6,848 nt of DNA from an uncultured Clostridia bacterium (lineage in GTDB: Bacteria > Bacillota > Clostridia > Oscillospirales > CAG-272): positions 1-6,848 of the forward strand of contig CAMGRB010000073.1 in NCBI GenBank assembly GCA_946061315.1. Direction: 5' to 3'. The notes beneath the pieces were generated by a model. The model saw nothing but the letters and a program-made list of their open reading frames with translations. It searched no databases and was not told the DNA's origin. Below, one piece after another: positions 1 to 5,266 of the stretch. Every line of letters starts with the position of its first letter. Positions within the stretch are counted from its first letter, which is position 1. The translations under genes were made by a program, and so were the position numbers.

Positions 1-384
1 GATGAAAGGCTTGTGCTTCAAAGCTTCTTCTTTTTCAATACAGTTGTAACGATTCAAAATGTTGTTTACTGTCTTGACACAAGGCATTTCGGTTCCCTTA
101 CTTTCAAGTACGTATTTAATCTTTTTAGCTCCCCAACCGGGGTGAGAGTATCGTTCTTCAATTATACGTAATTCTATTTCTTCAGGGGTTTTGTTAGCCG
201 TAGTATTCGGCTTGCGGCTTCTGTTTGACAAATGTTCGTTATTGGCGTTTCTTTTTATCCATTTATATCCCGTCTTTCGGGTAATACCAAACTCTCGGCA
301 CAGCGAACTGAAATTTGAGCATTCTTTTGCAGCTTCTACAAATTCTTTTCTTAATTCTTCCACAGTTTTATCCTTCCAAGGCAT
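1..384 (-). CDS. IS481-family transposase, N-terminal part (runs off the window)
   Basis: This is the first 128 codons of a transposase, read without a stop from an ATG at 384 to the window edge. The protein begins MPWKDKTVEELRKEF and continues with a helix-turn-helix of the form LCREFGITRKTGYKW (about residues 28-42). A linker (NRSRKPN, KTPEEIE) follows, then a second helical region with HPGWGAKKI (about residues 83-91). This order of motifs is what I know from IS481-family transposases, whose DDE catalytic core comes after it and would lie to the left of the window. The start is supported by AAGGAG about nine bases upstream (394-399 region). Because the catalytic part is unseen, I cannot say whether the gene is intact. 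It is transcribed away from the other genes and has no visible link to them beyond flanking them. Confidence 0.88.
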   Translation of the reverse strand, partial: MPWKDKTVEELRKEFVEAAKECSNFSSLCREFGITRKTGYKWIKRNANNEHLSNRSRKPNTTANKTPEEIELRIIEERYSHPGWGAKKIKYVLESKGTEMPCVKTVNNILNRYNCIEKEEALKHKPFI

Positions 385-421
385 CTTTTCTATCTCCTTT
401 AATGTCTTTTTTGATGCCTTT

Positions 422-451
422 ATTATATCATAAAACTGTATACTATGTCCT
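422..451 (-). promoter_or_regulatory. Probable promoter of the IS481 transposase
   Basis: On the minus strand a perfect TATAAT (422-427) lies 18 bp from AGGACA (446-451), which matches four of six bases of the -35 consensus. The predicted transcript start is roughly 30 bases upstream of the ATG at 384 and leaves room for the AAGGAG site. The -35 box falls inside the subterminal repeats, so transposase binding there could repress its own promoter. That last point is inference. Confidence 0.5.
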
Positions 452-483
452 TGCACTACCTGTATACTATGTTACTACACTAT
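436..483 (-). repeat. Two tandem 24-bp subterminal repeats at the IS481 end
   Basis: Two adjacent 24-bp units (436-459 and 460-483) match at about 19 of 24 positions. Both contain the identical 13-mer ACATAGTATACAG (minus strand), at 436-448 and 460-472. A further TATACAG at 481-487 is inverted relative to CTGTATA at 460-466. Repeats of this kind just inside an IS end are likely transposase binding sites. I see the repeats directly; the role is inferred. Confidence 0.6.
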
Positions 484-525
484 ACAGCTTGCTCCCGCCG
501 TTTTGTTTGCCGCTGATTTATAAGC

Positions 526-545
526 GGGACGGTCAAGACCGTCCC
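526..545. repeat. Perfect palindrome GGGACGGTC-AA-GACCGTCCC
   Basis: Two 9-bp arms (526-534 and 537-545) pair perfectly around AA. No T-run follows on the plus strand (CCTACAAG) or on the minus strand, so it is not a standard terminator. A short, GC-rich, near-perfect palindrome in an AT-rich gap next to an IS end looks like a dispersed REP-like or MITE-like unit, or a protein-binding site. I have a faint recollection of similar words in Clostridia genomes but cannot verify it here. Confidence 0.5.
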
Positions 546-643
546 CTACAAGAATAAGACACTACGAAAAAGTCATTAAATGGAGAAATTCGTTAGAATT
601 TCAACCTTATTATTTTTCTCATTTACTGCTTTGGCAAAAAGCA

Positions 644-667
644 GGAGGCGGATTTTAACCCGCCTCC
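644..667 (-). terminator. Intrinsic terminator of the fic-lipoprotein operon
   Basis: An 8-bp GC-rich stem (GGAGGCGG 644-651, CCGCCTCC 660-667) has an 8-base loop. On the minus strand it is followed by TGCTTTTTGCC, giving a run of five T a few bases past the stem. It lies 57 bases past the lipoprotein stop, as expected for the end of the operon. The plus-strand side is also T-rich (ATTTATTTTGG), so it may work in both directions. Confidence 0.65.
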
Positions 668-723
668 ATTTATTTTGGATAGACCGACTTTTTCGGTGTC
701 GGCAAATGCGACAACCTTTTTCT

Positions 724-3690
724 TTATACTATATCGCAGTTATATATTTCGGCAATGCTCTCTACCCCCGAGTTCATACCGTAAATTTTAAGGTTCCGTA
801 AAACAAAGGAATTTTTACCCCCGGCGCCGAGCACGGCGGGGCTTTTATCAAGGCTTCCCAGCGTGCCGTTTTTTATCTCAAGCGGCGCATTTTCTGTACT
901 GACTATTATATAGAGATCAAGCGTATATCCGCATAGGTCTATCGTACACTCCTTTGCCATTTTCTCCTGCGTGCCTACGCACAGCTCCAAACGACCGTAT
1001 TCTTTATTATCAATATCGACGTCTATTTTAATATCGCACGTCAGGTATATTTCGCTGCAAAATTCAGCCATAGATTCTAACGTTTCGCGATCCGAGGCAA
1101 AGCCCACTATTTTTCCGCTTCCGCTATACGTCATAGAATTGATACAGGGATTTAACGAGGTTTCTATCGTGCCGTTGTTTACAAGCTTGTATCCGCTCTC
1201 CCAATTCAGCGTAAGCCTGTGAGCTCCGAGGGAGAGGGTGGTGTTTTTACATACCGTAAGAGTGCTCGCATTGTATACGTGTTCTCTTTCTATAATATCC
1301 ACGCAAAGAGTTATTTTGCCCCAGTTGCAAAGGTCGCTACCCGGGCGCACGTTGCCCAATGATTCGCAAAGCTCTTTTAAGCTGTCAACGCTCGTTTCAC
1401 CCGGCAGTATTCTGTACTCCATTATCTTTTGCCCGAAAACCTTTTCGGAAAACGGTGAGGCGTTAACTATTGCCAAAGCGGGCTCCGCGTCGCTTACGTG
1501 TGAGCAGTTCTCACCCGTCAAAAAATAATCGTCCGTGTTCCCGTCGTTTAGCAAAGTGCCGTCGAGCTTAAGGGTAAATGCGGGTCTTAATATTCCGTAT
1601 AAAACGTAAGTAATCTCGGGTACAAAATCGTTTGATACCGCACCGTTTATATTTTTGCGGACAAAAACCGTTCCCTCGCCCGCTACTCCCTCGGGAATTT
1701 CGCCGTTGAAAAACGCGCTGCCCGAGTTTACAAAGCTTCCGTTCTCATAAACCGTAATGCAGTTGCCGTCTGCTCCACCCTCGGCAAAGTATCCGTAATT
1801 CGTTATTTTGCCGTATACGCTTAACCTGTATTTGTCAATAACGCGCACCGACTCGCTTATTATCAGCTCCTTGCCCGTCGGCACGGTTACCGGCGAGTCC
1901 ATCGTAAGAGTGCGCGTGCCGTCAATAGTGACCGTATCGTAATTGTTGCTTGTCAGCGCGACGGAAAGCTCGCTAAGAGTTGAAACGCTACACTCCCCCG
2001 GCAATATTTCATAATTAAGCACAAAGGAGCCGCAAAACTGTTCCGACCAGCCGAAAAAGTTTACTATAACATCGTATTTCCCCGCGTCTTTGGGTAAGGA
2101 CACACTCTCGTCCGAGCCCTTCGGATAAACCGTTACCGAATACGTACCGCCCACGGGTTGTGTATCGGTAAGGAAGCTTATTTTAGGGAACTTTACCCCT
2201 CCGTCGTACTTTTCCCCGCTGTTCTGCAAGGACGCGTCGGCATCGGTCAAGCGTTGCCTGTACAAAACGCTTCCCGTACCATCTGCTAAAACGGTCTGAC
2301 CGTCGTTTGCGAATATAGTGCCGTTATTTGTCCACGTGCAATTATAGCCTGACTCCTCAAACACGAAAATTTTGCCGTTTTCGCCGTTTGTGAAGGTGCC
2401 CGTTCCGCCGATACTGCCCTTAAGACGTACCGTGCCATCGTTTTGAAACTCGCCGCCGTCCTCTACGGTAACGGAGCCGTTTAAGTCAAAGGTGTTGCCC
2501 TCTCGTACGACAAATTTGCCCTTAATTAAAGACGAGCAGTAGAGTGTCGAGGTTTCCGCATAGACAATCTTGTCGGCACCCACCGTAAAATCGGTCTTTA
2601 ACAACACACCGCCAACCTTTATTTCACGGTAATTTGGGTTTTCGAGCGCGGATATAAAATCTGCCTCTTTGGTAACTTTCACAGACGATCTTTCTATGAT
2701 GAAATCAAGCGTTTTGCTGCCGAATATTTTCTCGGCATTCTCCGATGCTATAACCGTTACCGAGGCAGTGCCCGCGTTTACGTTGTTTTCGTATATGACC
2801 TCGTAATCGCTCACGTCAACCGCTTCCCCGCCGCTCTCTATTATGACGCTCGGCACAAGAGCGCTACCCGTATAATCGGCGGAGCCGTATTCGAGCAATA
2901 CCGTACATTCGTCAATCGAATAGCGGCGATAAACGGACACGCCCTTGCCTATGACGCCCTTTTCCATATCGCTGTCCGTGTAAACCGAGGAGCCTGCCCC
3001 GCCCGATGTAATTTCGCCGCTACCGTCAATTTTGCCTCTGTTTAACAGCCGCGCGCTATAAAGAACTATTCTGCCCTCGTTTTCTATTTCGGAGGCGTTT
3101 TCAAAATCCGTTTCCTCGGGCGTTTCCCTTACGGATATAAAGCCGCGGTTTATTATTTTGCCGTTGTTTATAAGCCTGAATGAATTGCAGTCAACGGTTG
3201 TGTTCTTTTCAACGGTTAAAACCTCGCCCTCTCCGACGGTTATTTCACCCGTCAGCTTTACGGTCGAGTAGTTGCTGTCCCCCGCCATTTCTGAAAGCGT
3301 TTCAAAATCGTTTGCTTCTCCGTACATACCTTTTATATCAAAGGTCAGGGTTGCGCTTCCCGCAAACGTCGCCGAGGACTTTTTTGCCGTCACCGTCACG
3401 GTAGCCGTTCCCGCGTTTACGTTGTTTTCGTACGTCACGTCAAAGTCTTCCGATTCTCCGTTTGGTGCTATAACCGCAAGCCTTCTTTGGCTTTGATCTC
3501 TGACAATTATTTCGACCCGCTTTGGAGAACCGTCGTAAATTATTTCCCCGCCCGAGTTGCAGGTAAGTATAAGACCCCCGAGGTTGCACTTTCCGCCCGC
3601 GTCGCCTCCGTCAAAAAGCGTGCAGCCGCAGACAAAAAGCATCGCTATCAGGGTTATTGCCGAGCAAAGAACTATCCTTTTTGTTCTCAT
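724..3690 (-). CDS. Large surface lipoprotein with repeated Ig-like and beta-helix-like modules
   Basis: The product has 988 residues. It starts MRTKRIVLCS, with a hydrophobic stretch to residue 20 and a lipobox VCGC ending at Cys23, so it should be exported and lipid-anchored on the outer face of the membrane. Four module pairs can be seen. Ig-like units lie at about residues 50-120, 266-335, 494-565 and 693-765. The first two contain identical YENNVNAGTA strands; units three and four share the closing words ILPGE(C/T)SV. Each is followed by Gly/Asn/Thr-rich strands (NNGTI, NRGKI, NNGKI) suggesting a parallel beta-helix. No LPXTG or other wall-anchor is present, which fits lipid anchoring. 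The chosen ATG has AGGAG 7 bases upstream. The frame stays open 58 codons further, but that extension is Thr/Arg-rich, overlaps the upstream acidic gene and would bury the signal peptide. It is last in the operon. Adhesion or glycan contact is a guess; no enzyme motif is visible. The C-terminus stops abruptly after a beta-strand-like segment. Confidence 0.85.
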   Translation of the reverse strand: MRTKRIVLCSAITLIAMLFVCGCTLFDGGDAGGKCNLGGLILTCNSGGEIIYDGSPKRVEIIVRDQSQRRLAVIAPNGESEDFDVTYENNVNAGTATVTVTAKKSSATFAGSATLTFDIKGMYGEANDFETLSEMAGDSNYSTVKLTGEITVGEGEVLTVEKNTTVDCNSFRLINNGKIINRGFISVRETPEETDFENASEIENEGRIVLYSARLLNRGKIDGSGEITSGGAGSSVYTDSDMEKGVIGKGVSVYRRYSIDECTVLLEYGSADYTGSALVPSVIIESGGEAVDVSDYEVIYENNVNAGTASVTVIASENAEKIFGSKTLDFIIERSSVKVTKEADFISALENPNYREIKVGGVLLKTDFTVGADKIVYAETSTLYCSSLIKGKFVVREGNTFDLNGSVTVEDGGEFQNDGTVRLKGSIGGTGTFTNGENGKIFVFEESGYNCTWTNNGTIFANDGQTVLADGTGSVLYRQRLTDADASLQNSGEKYDGGVKFPKISFLTDTQPVGGTYSVTVYPKGSDESVSLPKDAGKYDVIVNFFGWSEQFCGSFVLNYEILPGECSVSTLSELSVALTSNNYDTVTIDGTRTLTMDSPVTVPTGKELIISESVRVIDKYRLSVYGKITNYGYFAEGGADGNCITVYENGSFVNSGSAFFNGEIPEGVAGEGTVFVRKNINGAVSNDFVPEITYVLYGILRPAFTLKLDGTLLNDGNTDDYFLTGENCSHVSDAEPALAIVNASPFSEKVFGQKIMEYRILPGETSVDSLKELCESLGNVRPGSDLCNWGKITLCVDIIEREHVYNASTLTVCKNTTLSLGAHRLTLNWESGYKLVNNGTIETSLNPCINSMTYSGSGKIVGFASDRETLESMAEFCSEIYLTCDIKIDVDIDNKEYGRLELCVGTQEKMAKECTIDLCGYTLDLYIIVSTENAPLEIKNGTLGSLDKSPAVLGAGGKNSFVLRNLKIYGMNSGVESIAEIYNCDIV
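2771..2793 (-). repeat. 23-bp direct repeat inside the lipoprotein gene (second copy at 3410-3432)
   Basis: The 23 bases at 2771-2793 recur exactly at 3410-3432, about 640 bp away. They encode the shared YENNVNAG core of the first two Ig-like units. Flanking codons differ, so this is either a recently duplicated or converted module or a strongly conserved core. Recombination between the copies would remove one Ig-like plus beta-helix module in frame, since the spacing of 639 is a multiple of three. Confidence 0.8.
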
Positions 3691-3721
3691 CTTCCCTCTC
3701 CTGTCGTAAGATAATCTGCGC

Positions 3722-3925
3722 CTAAAAAAGCCACTCCTCGCCGTCCTCGTCAATATCCTCGTTCTCTTCCTCGTCGTAAATATCGTTATCGTAAATACCG
3801 TCGTCTTCGTCTTCCTCGTCGTCGCCGATGATATCGTCGAGAACGATAAGGTCGTCTGTATCAAGGTCGTCCTTTATAATTTCAGGAACTGCTTCGCCGT
3901 CTTTTCTCTTTTTCTTTTTCCACAT
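3722..3925 (-). CDS. 67-residue highly acidic protein of unknown function
   Basis: I do not recognise this protein. It opens with a basic patch, MWKKKKRK. After that it contains 31 Asp/Glu in 67 residues against seven Lys/Arg in all, giving a net charge near -24. The acidic part carries regularly spaced hydrophobics (LIVLDDII at about 26-33, then GIYDNDIYD at 43-51) and ends EEWLF. No membrane segment or signal peptide is present. The gene is real by its signals: ATG at 3925 with AAGGAG 7 bases upstream (3933-3938), a stop at 3722-3724, and tight packing between fic (24-base gap) and the lipoprotein (31-base gap). Possible roles, all inference: a regulator, partner or substrate of the Fic enzyme; a nucleic-acid mimic; or a cytosolic adaptor. 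The acidic-then-aromatic tail is vaguely like the SSB C-terminal tip, but the similarity is too weak to name it. Confidence 0.75.
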   Translation of the reverse strand: MWKKKKRKDGEAVPEIIKDDLDTDDLIVLDDIIGDDEEDEDDGIYDNDIYDEEENEDIDEDGEEWLF

Positions 3926-3949
3926 AACAATTCTCCTTGTCTTACGTAA

Positions 3950-4840
3950 TCATTGATATTTTATTTTGAAATAATCAAGATATTTTTTGAATTTATCCTG
4001 GGCTAAAAGGCAGGTGTCACGCAGATAGCCGCGCTCGGCTCTCCACTGTTTTAAGCCTCGGTAGTAAAACATTTTAAGTTCTTCGTCGATAATGAACGGG
4101 ACGTAGCCGCACCTTAAGCACTCCTTGAACAAAATCAAGCGCCCCACTCTGCCGTTGCCGTCCTGAAAAGGATGTATCTTCTCAAAGCGGTAGTGAAAAT
4201 CGAGAATATCGTCAAAGGTCGGGCTTTCTATGGAGTTATATTTCGCTATAAGCTCCGCCATTTTTTTATCCACTTCTTCGGGTTGTACGGTTTGTTCTCC
4301 GCCGACCTCGTTGGGAACTTTTTTGTACTCTCCGACGGCAAACCACGGGAGCCTGCTGTCGCTCGTGCCGTTTTTCAGCGTGCGATGAAGTTCTTTTATA
4401 AATTTTTCGGTCAGTTTTTTGTTTGCGTCGTCAATTATCATATCGACGCACTTAAAGTGATTTGAGGTTTCCACAACGTCGTCGACATTGAGCGCATTAT
4501 CCACTCCTATGGTGTTTGTTTCAAAAATATACCTCGTTTGCTCGTGAGTCAGCTTACTGCCCTCTATATGATTTGAGTTATAAGTCAGATCGATTTGCAC
4601 CTTGTGATAAATACCGCCGGAAATTCGGTTGTTTTTCTCCGCGCGCAATATTCCTATCAGCGTTTCGGGATAAGAGTGCTTTTTGTTTATGCGGTCGGGC
4701 TTTGTGGCATCATCGGGTATATTCCACGTCTTGCCCGTCAGAAAAGCGCCGTCAATTTTCCCTTGCGCGCAGTAATTGCGCACGCTCCGCTCCGATATAT
4801 TCCACTTTTTTGCGGTATTTGCTACCGATAAATACTTCAT
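3950..4840 (-). CDS. fic: Fic-domain AMP-transferase with N-terminal helix-turn-helix and in-cis inhibitory motif
   Basis: Fic enzymes usually transfer AMP from ATP to a hydroxyl side chain of a target protein. The full catalytic motif HPFQDGNGRVGR is present at residues 223-234 (His223, Asp227, Asn229, Arg231, Arg234), so an active enzyme is predicted. An (S/T)xxxE(G/N) inhibitory motif reads SNHIEG at 89-94. In known class II Fic proteins the Glu (here Glu93) contacts the second motif Arg and blocks productive ATP binding, so this enzyme should be self-restrained. The flap that docks targets is probably around GEYKKVP (170-176). Residues 1-50 form a separate winged or excisionase-like helix-turn-helix (YLSVANTAKKWNISERSVRNY, then GKTWNIP), suggesting DNA binding and possible autoregulation. 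The length of 296 is normal for this class. The start at 4840 has AAGGAG nine bases upstream (4850-4855). It is the first gene of the operon, with no separate FicA-type antitoxin visible. Target unknown. Confidence 0.93.
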   Translation of the reverse strand: MKYLSVANTAKKWNISERSVRNYCAQGKIDGAFLTGKTWNIPDDATKPDRINKKHSYPETLIGILRAEKNNRISGGIYHKVQIDLTYNSNHIEGSKLTHEQTRYIFETNTIGVDNALNVDDVVETSNHFKCVDMIIDDANKKLTEKFIKELHRTLKNGTSDSRLPWFAVGEYKKVPNEVGGEQTVQPEEVDKKMAELIAKYNSIESPTFDDILDFHYRFEKIHPFQDGNGRVGRLILFKECLRCGYVPFIIDEELKMFYYRGLKQWRAERGYLRDTCLLAQDKFKKYLDYFKIKYQ

Positions 4841-4858
4841 TTACTGTTTCTCCTTGAA

Positions 4859-4869
4859 TATCGCCAAAA
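4859..4869. promoter_or_regulatory. Near-copy of the operator word in the fic leader
   Basis: TATCGCCAAAA here matches TATCGGCAAAA, the core of the 13-bp repeat at 4940-4952, at 10 of 11 positions and in the same orientation. It lies three bases upstream of the fic ribosome binding site (4850-4855). If the 13-bp repeat is an operator, this would be a third, downstream site. An 11-base partial match could also be chance. Confidence 0.35.
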
Positions 4870-4929
4870 TGCGCAAACACACGGCTTTTGTCAAAATCAA
4901 AAGCGCGCAAAATAAATTCTTCCTCTTAT

Positions 4930-4958
4930 ATTATACACCGTTATCGGCAAAAAGTAAA
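4930..4958 (-). promoter_or_regulatory. Promoter of the fic operon
   Basis: On the minus strand TTTACT (4953-4958, four of six consensus bases) lies 17 bp from a perfect TATAAT (4930-4935). Transcription should start near 4923, giving a leader of about 80 bases before the ATG at 4840. No other promoter is evident inside the operon, so all three genes are probably driven from here. One arm of the long inverted repeat fills the spacer between -35 and -10. Confidence 0.75.
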
Positions 4959-4997
4959 TACAAAACTGATTTTATTTTGAAATATTTTGCCGATAAC
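4940..4997. repeat. Perfect 13-bp inverted repeat over the fic promoter; candidate operator
   Basis: GTTATCGGCAAAA at 4940-4952 is matched exactly in inverse as TTTTGCCGATAAC at 4985-4997, with 32 bases between and 45 bp centre to centre. The left arm lies wholly inside the spacer of the fic promoter and the right arm is upstream of its -35. This is where a repressor pair or looping regulator would sit. Because the repeat is upstream of the predicted start site, it acts as DNA rather than as part of the fic mRNA. The Fic helix-turn-helix is the obvious local candidate to bind it (inference). A second small hairpin, CTTGC/GCAAG, follows at 4997-5012. Confidence 0.6.
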
Positions 4998-5047
4998 TTG
5001 CTTTTATGCAAGCAAAAGCACTCAAACAGTACGTCGATTACAGAATA

Positions 5048-5081
5048 AAAACAGCCACTCCCTTGCGGAAATGGCTGTTTT
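5048..5081. terminator. Bidirectional intrinsic terminator between the divergent genes
   Basis: A 10-bp stem (AAAACAGCCA 5048-5057, TGGCTGTTTT 5072-5081) has a 14-base loop. Both strands give a T-run after the stem: TTTTGTATT on plus and TTTTTATTCTG on minus. No gene clearly ends here, so it probably insulates the two divergent promoters. Alternatively it may be left from a lost gene. A second weak hairpin (TAAGC 5086-5090, GCTTA 5097-5101) followed by TTTTCTGTTTTTTT adds plus-strand termination. Confidence 0.6.
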
Positions 5082-5176
5082 GTATTAAGCGTTAAGGCTT
5101 ATTTTCTGTTTTTTTGATTGCTGCCTGCCTTACCAAAGAGGAGCGTTTTAACATGGTTTCAGAATGGAAAAGTTTC

Positions 5177-5205
5177 TTTACATATTGTGATTTATATGAT
5201 ATAAT
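5177..5205 (+). promoter_or_regulatory. Promoter of the 442-residue membrane protein gene
   Basis: TTTACA (5177-5182, five of six consensus bases) and a perfect TATAAT (5200-5205) are separated by exactly 17 bp. Transcription should begin near 5212, about 55 bases before the ATG at 5267. This position argues against the longer reading frames that begin at 5114 or 5153, because those starts would lie upstream of the promoter. Confidence 0.78.
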
Positions 5206-5226
5206 AAGGATAGAAAAGTTTGCTTT

Positions 5227-5248
5227 ATACATCTTTGCAACGATGTAT
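5227..5248 (+). promoter_or_regulatory. Hairpin in the leader just before the ribosome binding site
   Basis: ATACATC (5227-5233) and GATGTAT (5242-5248) pair perfectly around an 8-base loop. The stem ends three bases before AAGGAG (5252-5257), which is nine bases from the ATG at 5267. A 7-bp AT-rich stem this close to the ribosome binding site could tune translation or protect the mRNA end. It is weak and could be chance. Confidence 0.35.
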
Positions 5249-5266
5249 GAAAAGGAGATTTCATTT

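Larger units (their letters stand above)
1..486 (-). mobile_element. IS481-family insertion sequence, 5' end (partial)
   Basis: The element includes the transposase start and about 100 bp of leader up to its probable terminus. IS481-type ends usually begin 5'-TGT. Read on the minus strand, the candidate ends here are TGTATAG at 486 or TGTAGTAAC at 479. The subterminal 24-bp tandem repeat just inside supports an end in this area. The exact boundary and the target duplication cannot be fixed without the other end. Confidence 0.6.
487..723. other. Non-coding stretch between the IS481 end and the lipoprotein gene
   Basis: I see no credible gene here. A 73-codon frame opening at 580 has no ribosome binding site and runs into the lipoprotein gene in antisense. 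The stretch holds several hairpins: the GGGACGGTC palindrome (526-545), GAAATTC/GAATTTC with a 4-base loop (585-602), the GGAGGCGG/CCGCCTCC terminator (644-667), CCGAC/GTCGG (684-702) and TGTCG/CGACA (697-713). The last of these is followed on the plus strand by CCTTTTTCTTT. It reads as a terminator zone plus repeat debris next to an insertion site. Confidence 0.6.

Noticed and set aside
191..557. Two plus-strand 80-codon frames over the IS481 end
   Set aside because: Both are largely antisense to the transposase start and its leader, with no ribosome binding sites and hydrophobic, low-information translations.
580..801. A plus-strand 73-codon frame
   Set aside because: It crosses a terminator hairpin, has no ribosome binding site and ends inside the lipoprotein gene in antisense.
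971..3714. Several plus-strand frames inside the lipoprotein gene
   Set aside because: All are shadows opposite the long lipoprotein frame, with no ribosome binding sites.
3691..3864. A 58-codon upstream extension of the lipoprotein frame
   Set aside because: It is the antiphase reading of the acidic gene (Thr/Arg/Ser-rich), has no matching ribosome binding site, and would place the signal peptide 58 residues inside the protein. The ATG at 3690 has AGGAG and a signal peptide directly after it.
4940..4997. The 13-bp inverted repeat as an RNA terminator or CRISPR-like repeat
   Set aside because: It lies upstream of the fic start site, the loop is 32 bases, no proper T-run follows the stem on either strand, and there are only two full copies, inverted rather than in an array.
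4776..5048. A plus-strand 90-codon frame ending at the bidirectional terminator
   Set aside because: The stop-terminator adjacency is tempting, but the frame is antisense to the start of fic, covers the fic promoter and repeats, and has no ribosome binding site.
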